From CAZENU01 sp965117035 (lineage in GTDB: Bacteria > Chloroflexota > Dehalococcoidia > Lucifugimonadales > CAZENU01), in contig OZ220748.1 in assembly GCA_965117035.1 (NCBI GenBank), positions 3,720,001 to 3,784,000 on the forward strand: 64,000 nt of DNA. The letters are read 5' to 3'. Each line of letters starts with the position of its first letter. Positions within the stretch are counted from its first letter, which is position 1. The position numbers and the translations under genes were made by a program. Positions 48,340 through 58,800 of the stretch are shown piece by piece. The notes under the pieces were generated by a model. It was given only the letters and a program-made list of their open reading frames with translations, was not told where the DNA came from and did not search any database.

Positions 48340-49143
48340 GTGGCTCTACTGTGCGGTGATTGCGGGACTGCACTGAACCCTGACGCAAGACGGTTCTCAG
48401 ATCGGAACCTCAACGCTTCCGTCGGCTCTCTTTGCGTGGAATGCTACTCCAATTCGCCATTATGCAGGGAGTATGAAGACAAACTCCGAGCGAGAGACGG
48501 GGTCTTCGACCCAAGGCGAGGATACGTATGGCCTCTATTGTCAGACTCACGGGGTTGGATGGAGATAGCGACAGCGAACTATGAGTTTCCCGAACCTAGC
48601 GCCTCTTGGTCTGAGGTCAGCAAGAACAACATCGCCCTAACGTGCGGCGGCATTGCCCTGGAAACTGCTTACAAAGCAATCCTATTAGCGGATGGGCGCA
48701 GCCGATACAAATGGGAGGCACAACCCTACCACCAGGACATGCCATATAAGCACGCCGTGAGGGAGTTGCACAATCGACTGCGTGACGACCGCAAAGCTAT
48801 CGTAGATTCAGTCATTGAGTCCCTCTATAAAGGAAGCAGGTCTGCGTTGGAATGGTATTTTGAGACTGTCGATGTACACGTGAATCACCCCTACCGGAAA
48901 TACTGGTTCATTGGCGCATCTATAGTCGGCGGATTTTCACGAGGTACATTTCAGATGATGGAGACGGTACACCACGCCCTGATGGATCAGGCAGAAAGTG
49001 CCTGGAGCGAACTGCAATCAGAATACAGTGCGACCGCCAGGGAGATTAGGGAGATCGCAGACCGCACACCGGCCGTGTACGACTTGGAAGGTCCTTCTCT
49101 GACCGGAGAGAGGCGGCCCGGGGGCAGTAGAGAAGGCAAATGA
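48340..49143 (+). CDS. Zinc-ribbon hypothetical protein
   Basis: 267 residues from GTG 48340 with GGGAGG six bases upstream. Cysteines in ALLCGDCGTALNPDARRF and GSLCVECYSNSPLCREYED form a zinc ribbon. The middle (NIALTCGGIALETAYKAIL, PYKHAVRELHNRL) is helical and weakly recalls HEPN-like proteins; not established. The base composition is lower in GC than the genes to the left. It overlaps the next small gene by four bases (ATGA), starting a three-gene string. Confidence 0.6.
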   Translation: MALLCGDCGTALNPDARRFSDRNLNASVGSLCVECYSNSPLCREYEDKLRARDGVFDPRRGYVWPLLSDSRGWMEIATANYEFPEPSASWSEVSKNNIALTCGGIALETAYKAILLADGRSRYKWEAQPYHQDMPYKHAVRELHNRLRDDRKAIVDSVIESLYKGSRSALEWYFETVDVHVNHPYRKYWFIGASIVGGFSRGTFQMMETVHHALMDQAESAWSELQSEYSATAREIREIADRTPAVYDLEGPSLTGERRPGGSREGK

Positions 49144-49307
49144 GGTCTAACCTGTCGGGGTTCATGCCGGTGATAGCGCTTGCGGCGGCAATTGCTCTTA
49201 TGGCCGCAGTAGCCTGCGGCGACAGTGAGGATGGGATGGCTGCCCAGGAGTGGACAACGACGGCGGCGACCACAGAGCTCTATCAAGTTGGTGCGGTCCC
49301 GAGATGA
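49140..49307 (+). CDS. Small lipoprotein
   Basis: 55 residues. ATG 49140 lies in the upstream stop (ATGA). The hydrophobic core VIALAAAIALMAAVACGDSE gives a lipoprotein signal, with Cys after AVA. The mature part is only about 30 residues (EDGMAAQEWTTTAATTELYQ). The stop overlaps the start of the HNH gene (ATGA). The tight coupling on both sides argues that it is real despite its length. Confidence 0.6.
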   Translation: MRSNLSGFMPVIALAAAIALMAAVACGDSEDGMAAQEWTTTAATTELYQVGAVPR

Positions 49308-50176
49308 CAACCCACCGGTATGCGCCCGTCGGCCTATGCATCTACTGTGGAACAACCGACCTTCCTCCAGGTGTGAGGAGGTTCGGAGACGAACACATCG
49401 TGCCGCTTGCCCTAAACGGTGGGTTAGTCCTGCCAGAGGCAAGTTGCCGGAACTGCGAACGAACCATCAATAGGGAGATCGAAAACCGCTTACTCTCCGA
49501 GGAATGGGCGCTCTTCCGGGCGAAGTATGGCTTGCCCACTCGCAGGCCGAAGAATAGGGCGAAGACCGTTTCACTTGGTTCCCGGACGGGTGGTCACATC
49601 AAAGTGCCAGCCACCGAGTACACCGCACCGGTTCCGTTGTACAACTTCGACACCGCGAGAATTCTGTCGGGGGTACATCCGATTCCGAACTCCCACGCGT
49701 GGACCGTGTCCGTGTTGTCGGATGGCGATGAGGAGGAGCGCTTGCAGAAGCGATATCCCCTCTGGAACGGGGTGCACACCTTCAGGACGGAACCCTACCG
49801 GTTCGCTCGGTTCATCGCCAAGATCAGTTATGCCTACGCAGTCGCAGAGGTGGGACTACACTGCTTTCGGCCACTGGTGAGAGATATCATCCTTGGTAAG
49901 TCAGACGACTACTTCCATTTCGTGGGCAGCGCCCCACAAGATCCGCCGCCTTCCGGGTGGCCCCCCGGAGGCCAGCACCACTTTGCAATAACAATCCGCT
50001 TTATGCAGGACTACATCGGACTCGTCGTTGTCGATTTCAAGCTGTTCGCGGAAGCGGGCACTCCCGTTTACCATGCTGTTGTGGGTGAGATCGACGCGAA
50101 GAACCCTGGACACTTCGCCGCGCTGGAGCAGTACCAGTCCATCGGACAATTGATACCGCTGCAACCATTGGAGTGA
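49304..50176 (+). CDS. HNH-endonuclease-like protein
   Basis: 290 residues from ATG 49304 in the upstream stop. VGLCIYCGTTDLPPGVRRFG, DEHIVPLALNGGLVLPEASC and RNCERTINREIE show the CxxC ... EHIVP ... CxxC arrangement of HNH nucleases with structural zinc. The rest (about 200 residues) is unrecognised. With the preceding zinc-ribbon protein and lipoprotein it forms a compact operon next to recombinase and defence genes, which suggests an uncharacterised defence module. That role is inference. Confidence 0.65.
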   Translation: MTTHRYAPVGLCIYCGTTDLPPGVRRFGDEHIVPLALNGGLVLPEASCRNCERTINREIENRLLSEEWALFRAKYGLPTRRPKNRAKTVSLGSRTGGHIKVPATEYTAPVPLYNFDTARILSGVHPIPNSHAWTVSVLSDGDEEERLQKRYPLWNGVHTFRTEPYRFARFIAKISYAYAVAEVGLHCFRPLVRDIILGKSDDYFHFVGSAPQDPPPSGWPPGGQHHFAITIRFMQDYIGLVVVDFKLFAEAGTPVYHAVVGEIDAKNPGHFAALEQYQSIGQLIPLQPLE

Positions 50177-50295
50177 TCGATACTCAAGCGAACGCACCAG
50201 CCGAAGGCTGGCCCCTTCCGGTGTGCGCAGGACTCTGGCGGGACCTAGAGGGGTGCCACAAGAATGGGACTCAAGAGATTCGCGCAGGTGCATGC

Positions 50296-51264
50296 CTATA
50301 GAAAGCTCTCACCAGCATGGTCTGCAAAGGCATCGGCGTCACGTATGTATCCCATGACTGTAGCCGGGTTCGTGTGACGACTAACGGCCATGATCTTGTC
50401 CAATCGCGCGCCATGAACGGCTGCGCTGGTAACAAAGCCAGCCCTCAGCGAATGCCCGGCTATGTCCTTCGGATCCAGTCCGATCTGTGCTGCGTAGTGC
50501 TTGAGGATGCGGGGAATATCGCTGTGGTGCATCGGCTTGCCTCGCAAACGGCCTCCGCGCTTCATTGTTTGGAAGACCGGCCCATTCGTTATGCCCGAGC
50601 TCTCCAGCCACAACCGAAGGCGCATTATCGGGCGAACGGCCTTTCCATCGAGTATCGCGACCCGCTGTCCTTTGCCCTGCTGGTCAGTCTTGGACTGGCG
50701 AATCGTAATCCACATGCGATCTCTATCGTCTTCACTGGAGTCCAAGAACTCGACGTCGTCGAAGACCAGATTACATATCTCTGATCGGCGCAAAGCTCCG
50801 GCGAAGCCGACCGCAATCATTGCGGCATCTCGTTTGCCTATTGGCGTGTTAGGACAGGCCCGCAACATAGCTCTAATGTGGTACTCTCGCAAAGCCTCGA
50901 CCTTTCGGCTTGAGGAGCCTTTGAGCCGAGCCAACCCCTTGAGCGTCGCGCGAACTACCGGATGCCTCGTGGGTGACGGCCTTCCAGCCTCAAGGTACTT
51001 CTTGTTCACGGCGCTCTTGTAGAGCATGACCGTGCCCATCGAAGGTGTCACTCCGCTCTTCGGACTCGCACCAGTTGCCAGATGAACAAAGAAGCGGGCG
51101 ACTCTATCGGGAGGAACCGATAAAGGATCGTCAATCCCCTCTGTGGCACAGTAGTCCGTGAATCTACTCCACCCCTTCTGGTATGCCTTCCGAGTGTTGT
51201 CGGACAACTCCGACGGCATCGCCTCTATCTGCAAGCCTCTATCTGCTAGTGCCAAAGCATCCAT
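50296..51264 (-). CDS. Tyrosine recombinase
   Basis: 322 residues, ATG 51264 with GGAGGGACAT upstream. A SAM-like N-terminal domain (LSDNTRKAYQKGWSRFTDYC) is followed by the catalytic domain: GALRRSEICNLVFDDV (Arg near 155), TIRQSKTDQQGKGQRV (Lys), AGHSLRAGFVTSAAVHGA (HxxR), VSRHTNPATVMGYIRD (His and the nucleophile Tyr near 300). It lies next to the inverted-repeat specificity cassette at 51459-52993 and transcribes away from it. It is the natural candidate for the invertase of that cassette, although it could also be an integrase of the defence island. Confidence 0.9.
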   Translation of the reverse strand: MDALALADRGLQIEAMPSELSDNTRKAYQKGWSRFTDYCATEGIDDPLSVPPDRVARFFVHLATGASPKSGVTPSMGTVMLYKSAVNKKYLEAGRPSPTRHPVVRATLKGLARLKGSSSRKVEALREYHIRAMLRACPNTPIGKRDAAMIAVGFAGALRRSEICNLVFDDVEFLDSSEDDRDRMWITIRQSKTDQQGKGQRVAILDGKAVRPIMRLRLWLESSGITNGPVFQTMKRGGRLRGKPMHHSDIPRILKHYAAQIGLDPKDIAGHSLRAGFVTSAAVHGARLDKIMAVSRHTNPATVMGYIRDADAFADHAGESFL

Positions 51265-51458
51265 ATGTCCCTCCGTGTCTCAGTAAGTGTCGTCTACATT
51301 AGGTTGACCCATAGAGACACTGGATTCCGAGGGCGCACTGAGGAGGGCCGGAAGCTCAATCAGCCGCTAGGGACATGAACACAACATGTTGCCAAGCACA
51401 AGCTTTGCAGGTTGGTAGGCGGGTCGCAGCTGTATCTCGACAGAGCTAGTACACGAAA

Positions 51459-52219
51459 ATGCCATTAACTACGGAATAAAAACCGGCTACAACGACGCCT
51501 TCATCATCGATAACCAGACTAAGGAAGCACTAGTCGCGGAGGACCCCAAGTCAACCGAGGTCATTAAGCCCGTGCTGCGCGGAAGGGACATCCAGCGTTA
51601 CCAAGCTCGGTGGAAAGAACTGTGGCTCATAGCTACGTTCCCTGCCCTCGCTGTCAATATCGATGACTATCCGGCTGTGAAGAGACACCTGCTTTCATTT
51701 GGCAAACAGAGGTTAGAGCAATCGGGCAAGCGGCTTCCCAACGGGACGCGGGCCAGGAAGAAGACTACCAACGCTTGGTTTGAAATGCAGGATACCTGCG
51801 CTTACCACGCAGAATTCATCAAGGAGAAGCTCTTTTGGATAGACCTTACTGAACAGGGAAGGTTTGCTTACGACGAAGGCGAGATGTTCTGCGTGAACTC
51901 TGCATATATGATGACAGGCGATTCGATCAAGTACCTATGTGCTGTACTCAATTCCACTCTCGTGACTTGGTTCATGCGGAGCAGTGCTCTGAATTCAGGG
52001 ATGGGTACCACCAGGTGGGTAAGATTCACAGTGGACCGCATTCCTGTTCCCAGAATTGACGCAATGCGCCAGCGGCCTCTAATCCAACTCGTAGACAAGA
52101 TTCTACATGCCCGTAGTGCTAGGAAGGATACTCTAGCGTTAGAGGAGGACATGGATCAGCTGGTCTATGCTCTGTATGGTCTTACCGAGAATGAGGTTCA
52201 GTGGATTGCCAACAAATGA
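51459..52219 (+). pseudogene. Silent specificity cassette of the methyltransferase
   Basis: A start-less copy of the 3' part of the 52282-55842 gene, convergent with it. Translated from about 51466 it reads INYGIKTGYNDAFIIDNQTK, EALVAEDPKSTEVIKPVLRG and so on to IANK, paralogous throughout to the gene's last roughly 245 residues (RGITTGLNGAFIIDNQTKEG, IKPVLRGRDIERYRAKW). The frame is open to the TGA at 52219. The best internal ATG/CTG start (about 51572) would omit conserved residues and has no ribosome-binding site. It is likely an alternative C-terminus waiting to be switched in by inversion rather than a dead gene. Confidence 0.75.
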
Positions 52220-52993
52220 ATTCCATGAGCCCTTAATTCCTCCCGGCGGGCAAAGGACTGCCAAGCCGAACGCGACTAAGCCTAAAGGCGTTGTTCGATC
52301 TCCACTATCTCCTGGGGAGTTAGTCCGTAGAGTTGATATACGATTTGGTCAATCTCTGCTTCAGACTCAGAGGTATCGGCCCCCTGATCTTCCCCCTTGG
52401 CTCGAAGGATGTGATCGGTCATTTCGGTGAATGCCTTCTGACTAGTAGGAGCAAGGCTTGGGATTGGGATGCGCTCTACTGCGAACTTCTTCCACTGAGG
52501 CAGCCCCATACCAGTTGTTAATGCCTCTGTCTTCATTAGCCAGGCGATCAGGGTACTATTGAGGACTGCACACAGGTATTTCAAGGAGGCACCGGTCATC
52601 ATGAAGCCCTTGTCGTTGCAGTACATTTCTTCATTGGAGTAGCTGAATCTACCTCGCGCAGTCATATCCATCCAGAACAGCTTCTCGCCTTTGAAATCCG
52701 CGTGGTAAGCGCAGTTACGAAGGTTATACGGTGTCCGCCCCTTGTCGTATCGCTTCTCCAATTGCTCGTAATGGCCGTCGAGGTAGGTCTTGATGGCAGG
52801 GTAATCGTCGATCTCAATCGGCGGAACACCGTCATATCCGTTGTGAGTGGCGATGAGCCACTTGCCAGCCCATTTTGCTCGATAGCGCTCAATGTCTCGG
52901 CCTCGCAGGACGGGCTTGATGATGTCCTCGGATCGCGGGTCCAGTGCGATCAATCCCTCTTTAGTCTGGTTATCGATGATGAAGGCGCCGTTG
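51490..52993. repeat. Inverted repeats bounding a probable invertible segment
   Basis: Arms at 51490-51522 and 52961-52993 are inverted copies, 33 bp with one mismatch and 27 bp identical (51496-51522 with 52961-52987; core CGCCTTCATCATCGATAACC). Weaker homology extends outward, including TGCCATT at 51460-51466 and 53017-53023. Both arms are read in the same frame (FIIDNQTK). The segment between them, 51523-52960, holds two convergent alternative C-termini. Confidence 0.8.
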
Positions 52994-55842
52994 AGTCCGG
53001 TAGTTATTCCTCGATAAATGGCAATATCCCACTCTTTCAATGGCGTTCCCACAGCTACCATCTTATCCATGATGCCCTGTTCAATCGATGAGAGCACACT
53101 CCAAGGGCTTTCACCTTGCGGGCTGAATCCACTCCAGAACTCCTCTTCGGGCGGGAAAGCCTTATGGGAGAGACGGTCCATGTCCACTGCCTTGCCGGAT
53201 TCGTCTGCCTTCCCGCGCCGACCGAAGAGGACGCTGGTGTCCACGATGACGTTATCGAAAACATCCTTACCCATCTCCAAGAGCCGCAGGACCGTAAAGG
53301 CTTCGGCCATATGCTTGCGCGTTGCCTTGCCGTACTCGGCCTTCAACCAGCTGTTGGAGGTGATGAAAGCGAGATGGCCGCTCGATGACAGCAGCCTCAA
53401 TCCTTGTTCATAAAAGAGTTGGTAGAGGTCTCCCGTGCTCGCGAAGGTTGCATATCCGGCGTTTCTATACAGTTTTCCTAAGCGGCCGCCGTCCTTCTGG
53501 AGCTGAACGTAAGGCGGATTACCAATAACAACGTCAAAGCCACCAGCGACGTCAAACATGTACCCGGGGTCGAACCATTCGGCGTGGTCGTTCTGGTCAT
53601 AGGGGTCCCAAGTGGATATCTTGCCAGCGTCGGACTTGGACATACCCGCCCGTTCTAGCTCCGTGGCAAGTTCGTCTCTCAGCCGGGTGTCTTCACTTCG
53701 CAGACGTAGTTTCTCCTGGCGGATGCCGGCATGGAAGTGCCTCTCTCGGTTCTGTCGTAGTTGATCGTTTAGCTCAGAAACGCGGTTCTGACCACCCAAT
53801 GGAAGCTGGACGGCCTTGTTGTCCAGTCCTAAGAGCGTATCCGCCGCCACGAATCGCGTCTCCAGGTTGGGCAGCGGCTGGATGCCATAGTTTCCGGCGG
53901 CAGCGTCAGGCTGCTGTTCTATAGCAAGGGAAATGAAGAAGCGCAGTTTGGCGATTTGGGTCGCTACGGGCTGGATATCTACGCCATAGATGCTGTTCTG
54001 GATTAGGTAGAGCTTGCGACCAAAGTCGGAGCCGCGGTATCGCTCGAATGTGTCGCTAATGTCCTGTAGGGCCTGGTTCCGTTGCTGTTGTGTGGCTGCG
54101 TCGTAGGCTTGCTCCGTCTGCTTCAACGCCAACTCGCGTTGCAGGGCCTCCCACCGTCTATTATCGGAGTCCAGGCGCCGCAGGGCTAAAGTGAGCTTGT
54201 GGAGGACTCCCATAGGGAAAGCACCGGAGCCGACAGCCGGGTCCAACACTCGCAAATCAGCAATGGCGCGCACGACGCGGTCAGCCTCGTCCGGGAGAAA
54301 TAACTCGTCGGCGTCGCTGTAATCGAGAAGATAGTGGAGACGTTCTTCCCACCAGTTCCGGTCGGCGTCGTCAGGGGCGACCTTCTGGACAATGGAGGCG
54401 ACTAGAGCCTCGTCCACCATGTAGTCCACGACAGCACGGGGCGTGTAGTAGGAGCCAGTCTGCTTGCGGGCGCTCTCCTTCGTCTCAGGGTTGTATGCAG
54501 CCAGCAAGTTCTCAAAGACCTTGCCCAGCAACTCCGGGTCCAGGGCCACTTCCACCTCTACAGGCGTGTTCTCTTCCACAGTGAACTTATAGCGATCAAA
54601 GAGGTTGATGAGGCCGTCAGCACCAAAGAAGAGGCGGTTGGGGATTGAGAGCAGCCGCTTGTCCACATCGGAAAAGCAGTCGATACGATAGCCGCCCTTG
54701 CCTTTGGCTTCCTCGCTATCGAGGCAATCGAAAAGTCCGCCGTTGATGAAGGGGGTCTTGGCAAAGTATTCGACCAAAGCGTCGGGGTTAGTCATCTCGG
54801 ACCGGAAGCGGTAGCGGGTGAAGTCCCGGTGGGTCGGGTTGGATTCTTTGCTGAACCCACGCCGGTCTATCTCGGTGTTCAGAGTGGCGAAGAAGAGGTT
54901 CTGCAGGACGGCGCGGTAGTAGGAGTCGCCGGTGGAGCGGTCGTAATCCTTGAGCAACGGACCGATCTGATTCTCTATGAAGAGCTCGGGGGCAACCAGC
55001 CCCTTCTCCTTGATGAACCAGATGAAGAGCATCCGCGTTATGAGGCGGATGACGTGCTCTTGGGGGGTAAGGACCTTGTTCTCCGCCGTGGGGAATCGCG
55101 TGAACTCCGGTTTCACCGCTTGGTCAAACCAGCGTTGCAACTCCCGGTAGAAACGGCGGTTCAGTTCCTCGGTGTCCAGCGCGTCCAGCCAGGCGGCCAG
55201 AAGACCGTCGAAGTTTCGAGACTGGCCGCGCAAGTTCACCCAGGTCAGGCGCTCGTCCAGTGAAAGCTCCGAGAGAATGTCCAAGTGGGCCCGGTGCGGA
55301 TCGGACGGCCTAATCTCCCGAATCAAAGACACGCTGCCAAGCACGTCCCTTTCAGGGTCGCGCCGGTTGGGGCGGCGATGGACAAAGGCGAGAGACAAGA
55401 GATCAGAGGATGTCTTGAAAAGAACAGCTGTGGGTATCTGCCACCGCTTGTTTATTTCACGGGCGAAGGTTGCGTAGGTACCTCGCGGATAGCTGGTCTC
55501 TTTCAGTTCCACGGCTGCAAAGAGGAAGCTGCGGGCATTGCCGGTGTCGAAGCTCCCGACGTCGAATAGCGAACTTTGCGCCGCGATCTCTTGGTCGGTG
55601 TACTGAAAGAGGACCCGTATTGAATCGGCGCTTTCCCTAAAGGACCGCTCCGTCTGGGTCCCCGGTGTGGAGGCAGGGTACTGCTGGATGAAGTCGTCAA
55701 TCAAAGAGGTCTGGCCGTCCGGCATAAGGCTGCTGCTGTAGCCCAGGACGGCCAGCAAGTCCGTTGCGGCCTCGGCAAACTCCCGGCCAGGGACCTCAGC
55801 TAGAGCAACTCTGATTTCGGATGCAACGTCGGTCTTGTTCAT
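52282..55842 (-). CDS. Eco57I-like N6-adenine methyltransferase/restriction protein, probably phase-variable
   Basis: 1186 residues, ATG 55842, eight bases after the helicase gene. The N-terminal region has FAAVELKETSYPRGT, a possible nuclease-like ExK. The methyltransferase core has VLDPAVGSGAFPMGVLHKL near residue 537 (motif I) and DVVIGNPPYVQLQKDGG near 775 (motif IV). The C-terminal roughly 250 residues are a TaqI/Eco57I-type specificity region (IIKPVLRGRDIERYRAKW, MMTGASLKYLCAVLNSTLIA, FAVERIPIP). Residues near 950-960 are encoded in the inverted repeat. Inversion of 51523-52960 would replace the last roughly 226 residues in frame. Helicase and AbiE partners lie upstream in the same operon. 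Confidence 0.88.
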   Translation of the reverse strand: MNKTDVASEIRVALAEVPGREFAEAATDLLAVLGYSSSLMPDGQTSLIDDFIQQYPASTPGTQTERSFRESADSIRVLFQYTDQEIAAQSSLFDVGSFDTGNARSFLFAAVELKETSYPRGTYATFAREINKRWQIPTAVLFKTSSDLLSLAFVHRRPNRRDPERDVLGSVSLIREIRPSDPHRAHLDILSELSLDERLTWVNLRGQSRNFDGLLAAWLDALDTEELNRRFYRELQRWFDQAVKPEFTRFPTAENKVLTPQEHVIRLITRMLFIWFIKEKGLVAPELFIENQIGPLLKDYDRSTGDSYYRAVLQNLFFATLNTEIDRRGFSKESNPTHRDFTRYRFRSEMTNPDALVEYFAKTPFINGGLFDCLDSEEAKGKGGYRIDCFSDVDKRLLSIPNRLFFGADGLINLFDRYKFTVEENTPVEVEVALDPELLGKVFENLLAAYNPETKESARKQTGSYYTPRAVVDYMVDEALVASIVQKVAPDDADRNWWEERLHYLLDYSDADELFLPDEADRVVRAIADLRVLDPAVGSGAFPMGVLHKLTLALRRLDSDNRRWEALQRELALKQTEQAYDAATQQQRNQALQDISDTFERYRGSDFGRKLYLIQNSIYGVDIQPVATQIAKLRFFISLAIEQQPDAAAGNYGIQPLPNLETRFVAADTLLGLDNKAVQLPLGGQNRVSELNDQLRQNRERHFHAGIRQEKLRLRSEDTRLRDELATELERAGMSKSDAGKISTWDPYDQNDHAEWFDPGYMFDVAGGFDVVIGNPPYVQLQKDGGRLGKLYRNAGYATFASTGDLYQLFYEQGLRLLSSSGHLAFITSNSWLKAEYGKATRKHMAEAFTVLRLLEMGKDVFDNVIVDTSVLFGRRGKADESGKAVDMDRLSHKAFPPEEEFWSGFSPQGESPWSVLSSIEQGIMDKMVAVGTPLKEWDIAIYRGITTGLNGAFIIDNQTKEGLIALDPRSEDIIKPVLRGRDIERYRAKWAGKWLIATHNGYDGVPPIEIDDYPAIKTYLDGHYEQLEKRYDKGRTPYNLRNCAYHADFKGEKLFWMDMTARGRFSYSNEEMYCNDKGFMMTGASLKYLCAVLNSTLIAWLMKTEALTTGMGLPQWKKFAVERIPIPSLAPTSQKAFTEMTDHILRAKGEDQGADTSESEAEIDQIVYQLYGLTPQEIVEIEQRL

Positions 55843-55850
55843 CGTTGTTC

Positions 55851-58800
55851 CTATGGCGCGGCCGGACTCCCATCAGCCGTTAGCGGCACCGCAGCCTTAT
55901 CGTCCATCACCACCAACCACGTCACAAGCTCGAAGTCCGCCGCGCTACGAGGTGTCTCGGAGGCGGGCGTGAATCGGAAGTCTCTTGCGCCGCCAGGTCG
56001 CAGATTGCGGGTCTGGACGTCGGAGTGGGCCTGCCTGATGTGAGCTATGACGCTGTTCAAGAGCCCATCGTAGTGGCCCATCGCCTTGCCGAAATCAGTG
56101 AGCCTGTCGAACTGATCGCAGAGTATCGTGATGGGCTCAGTCTTCCCTGATGCCGCCGCTTCGAAGACGCCAAGGGCCTGTCGAGCATTGGCACAGCCGA
56201 AGCGAATAGTCCCGTTATCCTGGATGTAGACTGCGTAGTATGGATGGACCGGGCTGGCGACCCGCTGACGAGACGAGCCGGCAGCGGCGTTCTGCTGGCG
56301 CAGAAAGAAGACCGTCCCTGGTTGGATGGCGGCGGACTTGTCCTCAGTGACGGCGTAGATTCCGTACGGAAGCTCTTCCAGCATATCCCTGTTTTTTTCA
56401 AGGTATCGCAATAGCTGTGCGAGGAAGTGGTCGAGGGTGAAGTCGCTCATCACCGGACCGTCGGCCAACTCGTCCATGTCCAGGATTTCCTCTCGAAGCT
56501 TCAACAGCTGTTCGTCACGGAAGCGCAGTTCCAACTGAGCACCCTCCTGGGCGTCCTCGTCGGTGAAGGGGTCCTCACTGCCGGTGGCGGCGATGTCTGC
56601 CAGTGCCATCCGTGCCTGTACTCGGGTCTCCAGCTTCAGGTACTTCTCCATGTCTTCCGTTGGCCAGTAGTTGAGCATGTGGACGGACGGGTTCCGGCTG
56701 CCTATGCGGTCGATTCGGCCAAACCGTTGGATAAGGCGCACAGGGTTCCAGTGGATGTCGTAGTTCAGCACTGTGTCGCAGTCTTGGAGATTCTGTCCTT
56801 CGGAGATGCAATCCGTGGCGATGAGCAGATCGATGCTAGGCTCATCAGACTCTCCCCTGTTGCGGGCAGTGGGTGCGAAGTTGGTGAGAATGTCGTTGAA
56901 GGCGTTCCGGCCTACCGATGCTCGCGTCTCATCGCCGGCGACCATTGCCATGTTGATGTCCAACTCATCGGCAAGCTCGGAGAGGTTCTCGTACAGATAG
57001 AGGGCTGTGTCCTTGAAGGTGGTGAAGACCAGCAGCTTGCGATTCTTTGCCCCGGCATTGTCGGCAGTTGGGTGAGTTGCCTTCTGCCGGATCGCCTCCT
57101 TTATCTCCTTCAGCTTGCCGTCTCGCTCCGATGTGATGGCCGCCACCTGGTCTAGAACGCCATTTAGTGTGGCCCGGTCTTCTCGGAGGTCGTCCAGCCA
57201 GCCGGGCAGGTCTAACTCGCTGAGCCGATACGGTCTGAGTCCCCTGTTGACGAAGAACTCCTCGTCGTCCTCATCATCGTCAGGCTCTACATCCACGCCG
57301 GTCAATTCAATCCCGTCCCTCCCTCGATCCTGGTACCGCTCGATCTTCTCGACGAGGCTGTCTATCTTGCCGATGGTGCGCTGGAGGGTCAGCGTTAGGG
57401 AGTGGGCCGAGCTCTCCAGGCGTTTCAGGAAGTTCGTGCGCATCATGCCGACCAGGAAACGCTCGCTGTCCTGCTGGTTGAAGTTCTGTGCCTTCCGAAT
57501 CTGCTCAAGTTCGGCTAGGCGAAGCGGGTCCGTAACGTAGTTAGAAGGCTGGTAGACGGACAGCTTGAATTTCTCGATGCTGTCGGCTAGCTGCTTGTAA
57601 GAAAGGGCACCGTTCAGGTCGGTAGGCGGGTAGGAATTGACCGGTGCGGCATGGGTGGGGAACTGGCCGATGCGCTCTATCTCGGCGGAGTAGGACTCCT
57701 CGATGTGCCTCCGGGAACGGGCGATGGAGACGCCCCCGAGGAGCCGTAGGAAATCCGCACCCAGCTTCTCAAGTAGCGCGCTCTTATCCCTCTGCCCCTT
57801 CTTCTTATCTGACTCCCACTCTTTGAACTGCTTCTGAGCCGCCGCCATCATGTTGCCGACGTTCCCAACGCCAAGGCTCTCCCTGAAGTCGTCCTCCCGT
57901 CCCTCGGTCATGAGGTAGACCTGGTTGCGCAGGTCGATGAGCGAGGTGTTGACCGGCGTAGCAGAGAGCATTAGCACCTTGGTGTGGGTTCCGGCGGCTA
58001 TGATCTCCTTCAGGAGCTTCTGGTAGCGCTGACCATCGCTGTTGCGGAAATTGTGGGACTCGTCGATGACCACGAGGTCGTAGTTGCCCCAGTTGAGGTT
58101 GGCGAGGTCAACGCTTCCCGACCTGCCGGAGTCGCGAGAGAGATCGGAGTGGGCCAGAAGAGTGTAGCTGAAGCGATCCTGGGGGAAGGGGTTCTGGATG
58201 TGGCCGTTGCTTGCCTGGTAGAGGGCCCAGTTCTCGTACAGCTTGCGCGGGCACAGCACAAGCACGCGCTCGTTGCGCTGCTCGAAGTACTTGATGACAG
58301 CCAGTGCTGTGTAGGTCTTGCCCAGTCCCACACTATCGGCGAGGATGCATCCGTTGTGCTGTGTCAGCTTTGCGATGGCGCCCTTGGCTCCATCCTTCTG
58401 AAACTCGTAGAGGGCGTTCCAGACCTGGCTGTCGTAGAAACCTGTGGCGACCAGATCAGCATCACCCGAGATTCGTGCCTCGATCTCCCTGCGGAACAGT
58501 TCGTAGAGGGTTTTGTAGTAGACGACCTCCGGCGCGTGGTCCTTCCCAACGCGAGCCAGAGCGTCTAGCACCTTCTGCTTCACGTCCTCGGTGCGCTGCG
58601 CGTTCTTCCACAAGAGGTCGAACCACCCCCGCAATTCAGCGAGGATGGCGATGTCGTTCACGGCTAGGTTGATCTCCAAGTTGGAGCGGTCGCTACCACC
58701 CAGCCCGCTCTTGGTGAAGTTGGAGCTGCCAACCACGGCGTCAGTGACCACGCCGTCCGAGCCTGCCAGGTACATCTTGCCGTGAAGGAAGTTGGACTGG

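Noticed and set aside
51572..52219. Independent 215-residue gene
   Set aside because: Homology continues upstream of any start, no ribosome-binding site is seen, and the inverted repeat explains it as the alternative 3' end of the methyltransferase gene.
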